From the NCBI GenBank assembly GCA_026988135.1, contig JALSLT010000111.1, forward strand, positions 1 to 30,505: 30,505 nt of DNA, read 5' to 3'. Below are positions 25,162-30,505 of this stretch, in pieces. Source of the DNA: Desulfurobacterium sp. Its GTDB lineage: Bacteria > Aquificota > Aquificia > Desulfurobacteriales > Desulfurobacteriaceae. The position numbers and the translations under genes were made by a program. Each line of letters begins with the position of its first letter. The stretch's first letter is position 1. The notes under the pieces were generated by a model that did not search any database, was not told where the DNA came from, and saw only the letters and a list, made by a program, of their open reading frames with translations.

Positions 25162-26349
25162 ATGAGGAAGTGTGCTGGTTGGGTTTTGTTTTTTCTTCTG
25201 ATTTCAAAAGTTTCTTATGCCGGATTGAATAAGATAGAAGTTTACAGAGGGGAGTTTTTAAGAGAAACAGCCCATCTTAAAAAGACGTCTCTTCATGAGG
25301 CTGTTTTGGCTAATAAGCCGAATTTGGTGGAGAAATTATTAAAAGACGGTATTTCGCCTAATATAGCGGATAATAAAGGTATGACACCGCTCCACTATGC
25401 AGCGGCTTTGGGAGAAACAGAAATTGTAAAGCTGTTGATAAATGCCGGTGCAGATGTGAACAAAAAAGATAGATTAGGATATGCTCCTTTACATTTTGCA
25501 TCGGAAAACGGAGTTTCCGATGTGGTTGTTCTATTACTTAGGAAAGGCGCGGTTGTAGATATAAAAGATAATAATGGGTTTACGCCTTTGCATAGAGCTG
25601 TTTTAAGTGGGAATTTCGAAACCGTTAAATTTCTTGTTAAACACGGTGCTAATGTGAAAGTAAAAAATGTGGGAGGTTATCAGCCTATTCATTATGCGAC
25701 CATAAAAGGGTATTTAAATATTCTTGAATTCCTTTTGGGTCACGGAGCGGATGTAAATAGCCGGAATTTCATGGGATTTAGTCCCTTACATTTTGCCGTT
25801 TATAAAGGGAATATCGATATTGTTAAGCTTCTTTGCAAATACGGGGCTAATTTAAATGACAAGGATTCTCACGGGTGGACACCTCTTGTTAAAGCGTTGA
25901 TTAAAAAACATGAGAATATAGCCCTTTACCTTATAGAAAAAGGAGCCGATGTAAACATAGCTACAAAAAAAGGAGAGTTGCCTATTCATTTTGCTGCCGG
26001 ACAGGGGGAGATGAAGGTTTTGAAACTTCTGGTTAAAGATGGGGCTAACGTTAATGTTAAAAACAAAGTTGGGAATGTTCCTCTTCATTATGCTATTTAT
26101 ATGGGAAAATTTGAGGCCGTTAAGTATCTCCTTTCGGAAGGAGCGGCATTTAATATTCAAAACAATTTCGGTGAAACACCTATATATTTGGCTGCGAAAT
26201 ATGGGAGAGCCGATATGGTTAAGTTACTTTTGGAAAAAGGTGCGGATATAGGTTTAAAAACGGTAAAGGGACTTTCGCCTGTTTCAATTGCAAAGATGAA
26301 GGGTTATACCGATATAGTGAAAATGATAGAATCGTATAATAAAACCTGA
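25162..26349 (+). CDS. Secreted ankyrin-repeat protein (11 repeats)
   Basis: This 395-aa protein starts at ATG 25162, which has AGGAG 7 nt upstream and begins a clear signal peptide (MRKCAGWVLFFLLISKVSYA, cleavage likely after SYA). After a ~22-residue linker the rest is eleven consecutive 33-residue ankyrin repeats with the canonical G-x-TPLHxAA...G...IVKLLLxxGADVNxxD pattern. The last is slightly degenerate, as expected for a capping repeat. No other domain is present, so it is a pure protein-binding solenoid exported to the periplasm or beyond. By precedent, periplasmic ankyrin proteins next to catalase genes (AnkB of Pseudomonas aeruginosa, Cj1386 of Campylobacter jejuni) support peroxide defence. 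The peroxiredoxin gene directly downstream fits that. No terminator separates them. Confidence 0.9.
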   Translation: MRKCAGWVLFFLLISKVSYAGLNKIEVYRGEFLRETAHLKKTSLHEAVLANKPNLVEKLLKDGISPNIADNKGMTPLHYAAALGETEIVKLLINAGADVNKKDRLGYAPLHFASENGVSDVVVLLLRKGAVVDIKDNNGFTPLHRAVLSGNFETVKFLVKHGANVKVKNVGGYQPIHYATIKGYLNILEFLLGHGADVNSRNFMGFSPLHFAVYKGNIDIVKLLCKYGANLNDKDSHGWTPLVKALIKKHENIALYLIEKGADVNIATKKGELPIHFAAGQGEMKVLKLLVKDGANVNVKNKVGNVPLHYAIYMGKFEAVKYLLSEGAAFNIQNNFGETPIYLAAKYGRADMVKLLLEKGADIGLKTVKGLSPVSIAKMKGYTDIVKMIESYNKT

Positions 26350-26410
26350 ATATAGTATAAGATTGCTTGGGAGCGGGAGATGGAATTTGAAAAACTGATA
26401 AAAAAAGAAA

Positions 26411-26439
26411 TTGACTTCCATCAAAGAATTATCTATTAT
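26411..26439 (+). promoter_or_regulatory. Promoter of the peroxiredoxin gene
   Basis: TTGACT (26411-26416) and TATTAT (26434-26439), each five of six to consensus, are separated by exactly 17 nt. They lie about 54 nt upstream of the ATG. Confidence 0.7.
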
Positions 26440-26446
26440 TTTACTG

Positions 26447-26463
26447 AAATTGATTATCAATTT
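26447..26463 (+). promoter_or_regulatory. Palindromic operator-like site, Fur/PerR-type geometry
   Basis: AAATTGATTATCAATTT is a perfect 8-1-8 inverted repeat starting about 8 nt after the -10 box, so it covers the expected transcription start. Its length, AT-rich GAT-x-ATC core and single-base centre resemble Fur-superfamily boxes, including those of the peroxide sensor PerR. The identity of the regulator is inference. Confidence 0.5.
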
Positions 26464-26492
26464 TAACTAATCTTATGAAAAGGAGGTTTGCC

Positions 26493-27110
26493 ATGGCTTT
26501 AGTGGGACAAAAAGCACCAGAGTTTGACATTCAGGCGTATGACCCAACAACAGACAGTTACACATCCGTAAAACTTTCAGATTATGTTCCGAATGAAGAT
26601 GGGAAATTCCTCGTAGTTTGTTTCTATCCTGCCGATTTTACATTTGTTTGACCTACTGAATTGGCTGCAGTTGCAGCTATGCATGAAGAGATTAAGAAAA
26701 GAGGTGCTGAGGTGATTGCTATCTCAACCGATACTGTGTTCAGTCACCAGATTTTCTGTAAAACCGAACCACTTATGAAGGATGTGAAGTTTCTGCTTGG
26801 AGCTGACCCGACAGGGAAAACGGCCAGAGATTACGGTGTTTATATGGAAGATGCCGGGATAGCGAGAAGAGGAAGATTTATAATTAATCCGGACGGGGTT
26901 GTGGTTGCTGAGGAAGTTCTTAATCCTCCTGTCGGAAGAAATGTGAAAGAACTTTTAAGACAACTTGATGCGTGGAAATATGTTTACGAGCATCCTGACG
27001 AAGCATGTCCTGCTAACTGGCGACTGGGTAAGAAGACGCTTAAACCGGGGCCTGATATTGCAGGAAATGTTGGAAGTGTTGTTACAATAGATGAGATACT
27101 TGCGGATTAA
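26493..27110 (+). CDS. Selenocysteine-containing 2-Cys-type peroxiredoxin (in-frame TGA at codon 53)
   Basis: Read through one TGA, the frame from ATG 26493 (AAAAGGAGG upstream) gives 205 aa, a normal AhpC/Prx1-family length. The TGA (26649-26651) falls exactly at the peroxidatic cysteine of the family motif PxxxTxxC: the sequence is PADFTFV-U-PTEL, with Pro46 and Thr50 in place. Everything on both sides is conserved Prx sequence, including ISTDTVFSH, RRGRFIINPDGVV and the resolving cysteine Cys172 in EACPANW. A SECIS-like hairpin follows the TGA. The enzyme should reduce hydrogen and organic peroxides in the cytoplasm, with Sec increasing reactivity. A gene caller would split it or call only 26661-27110. 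The alternative is a nonsense mutation or sequencing error, which is less likely given the exact position. Selenocysteine machinery is not in this window. Confidence 0.85.
26649..26679 (+). promoter_or_regulatory. Sec codon and SECIS-like stem-loop
   Basis: The TGA at 26649-26651 is followed 10 nt later by a 7-bp stem: TGGCTGC (26662-26668) pairs with GCAGCTA (26673-26679), including one G-U pair. The AGTT loop has a G in its first two positions. About 17 nt separate the TGA from the loop, within the range known for bacterial SECIS elements. The bulged U of the E. coli fdhF element is not evident. Confidence 0.65.
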
Positions 27111-27141
27111 CTTGAAAAGCTTTATAACTTTGCTTAATATG

Positions 27142-27179
27142 GGGAGATGGGAATAGTAATTCTCGTCTCCCTTGTTTTT
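27142..27179 (+). terminator. Rho-independent terminator after the peroxiredoxin
   Basis: GGGAGATGGGAA (27142-27153) pairs with TTCTCGTCTCCC (27160-27171) over 12 bp, with two G-U pairs and a TAGTAA loop, followed by TTGTTTTT. It separates the peroxiredoxin unit from cydA. Confidence 0.9.
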
Positions 27180-27220
27180 GATAGAAACCACGATAAAAAC
27201 TTTACTATAAGGAGGACAAG

Positions 27221-28594
27221 ATGGATTTTCTCCTCACCATGTCTCGTTTGCAGTTTGCGATGACTGTGTTTTTCCACTTTATTTTCGTTCCGCTGACGCT
27301 CGGCCTTTCCGTTCTCATCGCAGTTATGCTTACTATTCACTACAAGACCGGGAAAGAGGACTACAAAACCCTTGCGAAGTTTTGGAGTAAGCTGTTTGCC
27401 GTAAACTTTGCTATTGGTGTGGCAACAGGTATTGTTCATGAGTTTGAGTTTGGTATGAACTGGTCTGTATATTCCCGTTTTGTTGGAGATATCTTTGGGG
27501 CTCCCCTTGCATTTGAAGGGCTTATGGCGTTTTTTCTTGAATCCACTTTTGTCGGTATTCTTCTTTTCGGATGGGATAGAGTTCCGAAAAAAGTTCATCT
27601 CATCGCTGCATGGCTTGTTGCAATAGGAAGTAATATTTCCGCTTTTTGGATTCTTGTAGCTAACGGTTGGATGCAGCATCCCGTAGGTTCCAGGCTTGCA
27701 GAAGGACTTGCCGGTAGGAAGGCTGTTCTTACCAATTTTGCAGATATCGTTTTTAATCCGGCGGCTGATATTAAGTTTATGCACACTATAACTGCCGGAT
27801 TTATTCTTTCTGCAGCTTTCGTTCTCGGTGTAAGTGCGTATCACCTTTTAAAAGGAAATAACGTTAAGCTTTTTAAAAAATCAGCATTTATAGCCATTGT
27901 TTTTGGTTTGCTTGCTTCTGTTGCCGAAATGGGAATCGGTCACGTTCACACTGTTGAGACAGCCAAATTCCAGCCGACAAAAATAGCTGCTGCGGAAGCT
28001 CTATGGGAAACAAAGAAAGGTCCTGCAATAGCTATTGCTGCGTGGGCCGATCAAAACGGGCAGAGAAATGTTTTTGAAATTCCTTCAATTCCGGGAAGTT
28101 TAAGTTTGATGCTTTACAACAACCCAAATGCGGAAGTTAAGGGATTGAAAGATTTACAGAAAGAGTTTGAGGAGGTTTGGGGTCCAGGAAACTACATTCC
28201 ACCTGTTAACATTACGTTTTGGTCTTTCCACCTCATGATTTATATCGGTATGTTTTACGTTCTTCTTTTCTTTCTGGGACTTATTAAATTTAAAAATCTT
28301 GAAAACAGTAAGATATTTCTAAAAATTGCTCTTTTTTCGATTCCTCTTGCGTATATCGGTAACTGGCTCGGTTGGGCTATGGCGGAAGTTGGAAGGCAGC
28401 CATGGCTTGTATATCCGTTAGATTACAAAGATTCCACTTCTGTAGCACTTAAAACTGCTGAGGGTGTTTCTAAAATTACAAATATAGAAATTATGATAAG
28501 TTACATCGTTTTCCTTATTATTTTCTCAGGTCTTGCGTTTGCTAACTTCTACCTAATAGGTAAATATGCTTCAAAAGCTCCAGAAACTCATTAA
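27221..28594 (+). CDS. cydA: Cytochrome bd ubiquinol/menaquinol oxidase subunit I
   Basis: This 457-aa integral membrane protein has an ATG behind AAGGAGG. His19 in the first helix (SRLQFAMTVFFHFIFVPLTLG) is the conserved haem ligand of the b595/d site. His188 in MHTITAGF and Met339 in FWSFHLMI match the low-spin b558 ligands, and the GRQPWLVYPL motif follows helix 8. At 457 residues it lacks the long Q-loop extension of the E. coli protein (522 aa), so it belongs to the short Q-loop type. The complex oxidises quinol and reduces oxygen to water with high affinity, without proton pumping. Beside a peroxiredoxin it probably serves oxygen scavenging or microaerobic respiration. It is cotranscribed with cydB, 17 nt downstream. 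Confidence 0.96.
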   Translation: MDFLLTMSRLQFAMTVFFHFIFVPLTLGLSVLIAVMLTIHYKTGKEDYKTLAKFWSKLFAVNFAIGVATGIVHEFEFGMNWSVYSRFVGDIFGAPLAFEGLMAFFLESTFVGILLFGWDRVPKKVHLIAAWLVAIGSNISAFWILVANGWMQHPVGSRLAEGLAGRKAVLTNFADIVFNPAADIKFMHTITAGFILSAAFVLGVSAYHLLKGNNVKLFKKSAFIAIVFGLLASVAEMGIGHVHTVETAKFQPTKIAAAEALWETKKGPAIAIAAWADQNGQRNVFEIPSIPGSLSLMLYNNPNAEVKGLKDLQKEFEEVWGPGNYIPPVNITFWSFHLMIYIGMFYVLLFFLGLIKFKNLENSKIFLKIALFSIPLAYIGNWLGWAMAEVGRQPWLVYPLDYKDSTSVALKTAEGVSKITNIEIMISYIVFLIIFSGLAFANFYLIGKYASKAPETH

Positions 28595-28611
28595 TAAAGC
28601 GGAGGTGCAGT

Positions 28612-29817
28612 ATGAGTTTTGACCTGCAATCAATCTGGTTTTTACTGGTAGGTGTACTTTTGATTGCCTACCTTATAACGGATGGTTTTGATTTTGGTGT
28701 TGGTATCCTTCACCCATTTATTGCAAAGACAGACCATGAAAGAAGGGCTATGCTTAACTCCATAGGCCCTGTGTGGGATGGTAATGAAGTTTGGCTTATT
28801 ACAGCCGGAGCTGCTGTTTTTGCGGCTTTCCCGGAGATGTACGCGGCACTTTTTAGCTCTCTTTATATAGCACTTTTTGTTGTGCTTGTTGCCCTTATTA
28901 TGAGGGCGTGTGCCTTTGAGTTTAGAAGCAAAGAGGAAAATCCATCATGGAGAAACTTCTGGGACTGGATGGTGTTTTTTGGAAGTGCTGTTCCTGCCCT
29001 TCTCGTAGGGGTTGCTATCGGAAATGTTCTTGCCGGACTTCCGGTTATTAACAGCCTTGCGAGAGGAGATTCTCTATCAGGGTTTATTTATGCCGAGAGG
29101 TTTCCTATCAGTTTCTTAAATCTTATAAATCCTCTTACAAATCACGGCCTTTATGGGCTAATAGTTGGTGTTACAACATTTCTATTCTTTACTCTTCATG
29201 GTGTTTCATGGCTTCTATGGAAAACTGAAGGGACAATTGCTGAAAGAGCGCAGGCTGTTGCCAAAAAGTTATGGTTTGGTTTTGTTCTCTTTTATGTAAT
29301 TTGTCTTGGCTTCGCTTATACAATTTCATTTAAAATTGTTAATCCGGCGGACCTTAAATATTTAGGATTGCCAAAAAGTGTAGTAGATTCTATTGTGCCG
29401 TTTATAAAAGATGGTGTGGTTGAAAAGGCGCTTTTCAGATATATGCCTTTTGAGATTGTGATGATTCTTGCCGCTGTTATTTGTGCAGTGCTTTACTACA
29501 TTGCGGTAAGTAAAGCTAACGGTAAGCAGGCGTTTCTTTTCTCAGCTTTGACTGTAACGTTTGCCACTTTAGGTGCTGCAATAGGTGCTTATCCGTTTCT
29601 TCTTCCATCATCCCTTGGAGTGGAAAACAGCATTACTATCTACAACGCTGCATCAAGTACATTAACACTTACAGTGATGCTTATAGCAGCACTGATATTT
29701 GTTCCTATTGTTGTTGCCTATCAGGTGTGGATGTACAGAATCTTTCTCTTTAAAGTTTCTGCCGAATCTATCGCTCATGAACTCCAGGAAGAAGGAGAAG
29801 AAGCAGAACTTTACTAA
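28612..29817 (+). CDS. cydB: Cytochrome bd oxidase subunit II
   Basis: This 401-aa polytopic membrane protein has a ribosome binding site (GCGGAGGTGC) directly before the ATG. Family signatures are ITDGFDFGVGILHPF near the N-terminus (residues ~22-36), RRAMLNSIGPVWDGNEVWLI, and MRACAFEFR. It is slightly longer than the E. coli protein (379 aa). Subunit II stabilises the haem-bearing subunit I and contributes to the quinol oxidase core. It overlaps nothing, but the next gene, a cydX-like small protein, begins 15 nt after its stop. Confidence 0.95.
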   Translation: MSFDLQSIWFLLVGVLLIAYLITDGFDFGVGILHPFIAKTDHERRAMLNSIGPVWDGNEVWLITAGAAVFAAFPEMYAALFSSLYIALFVVLVALIMRACAFEFRSKEENPSWRNFWDWMVFFGSAVPALLVGVAIGNVLAGLPVINSLARGDSLSGFIYAERFPISFLNLINPLTNHGLYGLIVGVTTFLFFTLHGVSWLLWKTEGTIAERAQAVAKKLWFGFVLFYVICLGFAYTISFKIVNPADLKYLGLPKSVVDSIVPFIKDGVVEKALFRYMPFEIVMILAAVICAVLYYIAVSKANGKQAFLFSALTVTFATLGAAIGAYPFLLPSSLGVENSITIYNAASSTLTLTVMLIAALIFVPIVVAYQVWMYRIFLFKVSAESIAHELQEEGEEAELY

Positions 29818-29831
29818 TGGAGGTAATTGTT

Positions 29832-29915
29832 ATGTGGTTTGTAATAGCAATTTTGTGGTTTGTAGCCATCTGTTTTTTAACACTTAAATTATCTATGGCG
29901 AAGTTAGAGGGGTAA
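29832..29915 (+). CDS. cydX: CydX-like small subunit of cytochrome bd oxidase
   Basis: This 27-codon gene is too short for routine gene calling. The ATG has GGAGG 8 nt upstream. The product starts MWFVIAILWF, continues as one membrane helix and ends in a short charged tail (KLEG). CydX proteins of proteobacteria begin MWYF, are single-helix and lie directly after cydB, so order, size and N-terminus all agree. CydX is needed for stability and activity of the oxidase in E. coli. The stop codon lies in the loop of the following terminator. It could be a different accessory helix (CydH/CydY-type), but a role in the bd complex is very likely. Confidence 0.75.
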   Translation: MWFVIAILWFVAICFLTLKLSMAKLEG

Positions 29916-29930
29916 TCCCCTCTAACTTTT
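29901..29930 (+). terminator. Rho-independent terminator of the cydABX unit
   Basis: AAGTTAGAGGGG (29901-29912) pairs perfectly with CCCCTCTAACTT (29917-29928) around TAAT, with T residues continuing to 29930. The 5' arm encodes the end of the cydX-like gene. The U-tract is short, so some read-through is possible. Confidence 0.8.
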
Positions 29931-29951
29931 AACCTTTACTGGAAGGTAAAG

Positions 29952-30329
29952 ATGGGAAGTTTTGATAAAAAAATTTCTGAAGATGTTAAGATTCTGGTAG
30001 AAAAGGGCTTTTCTGCTGATGAAGTGGAAAAAAGGTTAAGGGAGAAATATGAAAATCCCCTTTCGTTTACATCTTTCTCCTATTTTACCTACTTCTTTTT
30101 AGCAGGATTGCCTATTCTTCTGATTTCAGTATTTTTTCTTAAAGTTTTCCATCCTGTTGGGTTTGCTTATTTTATAAATAGATTGATTCTACTTCTTGCT
30201 GCTATGGCTACTCTTAAAGGGTTTGTTGGTCACTTCGTTGCTGTTTTCTTGAAACGGGAAACTTTTGAAAATGAGATGAAGAAGCTAAAAAAGGAAGCAT
30301 TAGGAGTTAAAAATCTTCAGGAGGAGTAA
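29952..30329 (+). CDS. Two-helix membrane protein, unknown function
   Basis: This 125-aa protein has an ATG behind GGAAGG. The N-terminal 40 residues are soluble and charged (SEDVKILVEKGFSADEVEKRLREKY), resembling a small helical bundle. Two membrane helices follow at about residues 43-64 and 70-92, then a basic tail (KRETFENEMKKLKKEALG). I do not recognise a family. It is separated from cydX only by a terminator and shares a transcript with the tiny gene that follows, so a link to the oxidase or to membrane redox functions is possible but unproven. Confidence 0.7.
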   Translation: MGSFDKKISEDVKILVEKGFSADEVEKRLREKYENPLSFTSFSYFTYFFLAGLPILLISVFFLKVFHPVGFAYFINRLILLLAAMATLKGFVGHFVAVFLKRETFENEMKKLKKEALGVKNLQEE

Positions 30330-30330
30330 T

Positions 30331-30429
30331 ATGGAAAAGGTTCAAGATAATCTTTTAAAGAATGTTCTTTACTCTATTATATTTGTTTACGCTATAGTTT
30401 TGATATTAACTTCTTTGGCAATGCTTTAA
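30331..30429 (+). CDS. 32-aa single-helix membrane peptide, unknown function
   Basis: The ATG follows AGGAGGAG (30320-30327) at near-ideal distance and begins 1 nt after the upstream stop codon. The product has a short polar N-terminus (MEKVQDNLLKN) and one hydrophobic helix to the end. A perfect ribosome binding site, tight spacing and an immediate terminator argue that it is a real gene. It may be a partner of the 125-aa membrane protein. Confidence 0.6.
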   Translation: MEKVQDNLLKNVLYSIIFVYAIVLILTSLAML

Positions 30430-30456
30430 AAGAGGGCTTTCTTTAGCCCTCTTTTT
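30428..30456 (+). terminator. Rho-independent terminator
   Basis: AGAGGGCT (30431-30438) pairs with AGCCCTCT (30445-30452) around TTCTTT, flanked by A and T runs that extend the stem. The T-run ends at 30456. It ends the two-gene unit of small membrane proteins. Confidence 0.9.
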
Positions 30457-30505
30457 GTAGATATCTGAGCTCATAACTGATTTATGAGAAAATAAAAAAA
30501 TAATT

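Noticed and set aside
25270..26340. Regularly repeated DNA of about 99-nt period considered as a direct-repeat array.
   Set aside because: The period equals 33 codons and reflects the ankyrin repeats. DNA identity between units is low.
26380..26466. A 28-codon ATG-started frame in the prx upstream region.
   Set aside because: It runs through the promoter and ends within the palindrome. The purine-rich sequence before its ATG is poorly spaced, and the regulatory reading explains the region better. Conservation would be needed to revive it.
26493..26651. The peroxiredoxin read as a pseudogene split by a nonsense codon.
   Set aside because: The stop is TGA exactly at the catalytic Cys codon. 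No other lesion is visible, the downstream protein is well conserved, and a SECIS-like hairpin, a promoter and a terminator are intact.
27134..27844. A 236-codon minus-strand frame opposite cydA.
   Set aside because: It is opposite an unmistakable cydA with intact haem ligands and covers the prx terminator; a shadow frame.

Overview
This is an AT-rich, gene-dense bacterial chromosome segment with short intergenic gaps, frequent TTG/GTG starts and strong Shine-Dalgarno sites. Several features suggest a deep-branching thermophilic or anaerobic/microaerophilic lineage, and Aquificota (Desulfurobacteriaceae-like) is my best guess: long separate RpoB and RpoC, a cytochrome bd oxidase beside a peroxiredoxin, a 4Fe-4S-type assimilatory APS reductase, and an apparent selenoprotein. 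The taxonomic placement is inference only. No tRNA, rRNA, CRISPR array, insertion sequence or phage gene was seen.

Layout. (1) 1-730, minus strand: 5' part of a PLP-dependent threonine/serine dehydratase, cut by the window edge. (2) 856-3766, plus strand: a closely spaced run with a tiny membrane protein, a THUMP-type RNA methyltransferase, an APS reductase (cysH), an 84-aa protein of unknown function and a UPF0114 membrane protein. (3) 3778-13917: the rplJ-rplL-rpoB-rpoC transcription/translation operon. It has a near-perfect sigma70-type promoter, a structured L10 leader, intercistronic hairpins and a strong terminator. rplK-rplA are not next to it. (4) 13995-16667: a secreted metallophosphoesterase with tandemly duplicated OB-fold units. 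(5) 16842-18044, minus strand: an HD phosphohydrolase, divergent from a phosphohexomutase (18156-19541). (6) 19568-25007, minus strand: a three-gene RND efflux operon (outer-membrane factor, adaptor, pump) with overlapping reading frames. (7) 25098-30429, plus strand: what looks like an oxygen/peroxide defence region. It contains a secreted 11-repeat ankyrin protein, a peroxiredoxin, cydA-cydB plus an unlisted 27-aa cydX-like gene, and two more small membrane proteins.

The most striking observation is the peroxiredoxin at 26493-27110. Its frame is interrupted only by a TGA at codon 53, exactly where the peroxidatic cysteine of the family belongs. A 7-bp stem-loop follows at the spacing expected of a bacterial SECIS element. 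I read it as a selenocysteine peroxiredoxin that keeps a normal resolving cysteine. Its promoter carries a perfect 8-1-8 palindrome at the expected transcription start, resembling a Fur/PerR-family operator. A second notable feature is a zinc-ribbon-like CxC...CxxC insertion near the N-terminus of RpoB. It repeats the spacing and much of the sequence of the zinc ribbon of RpoC, encoded in the same operon.
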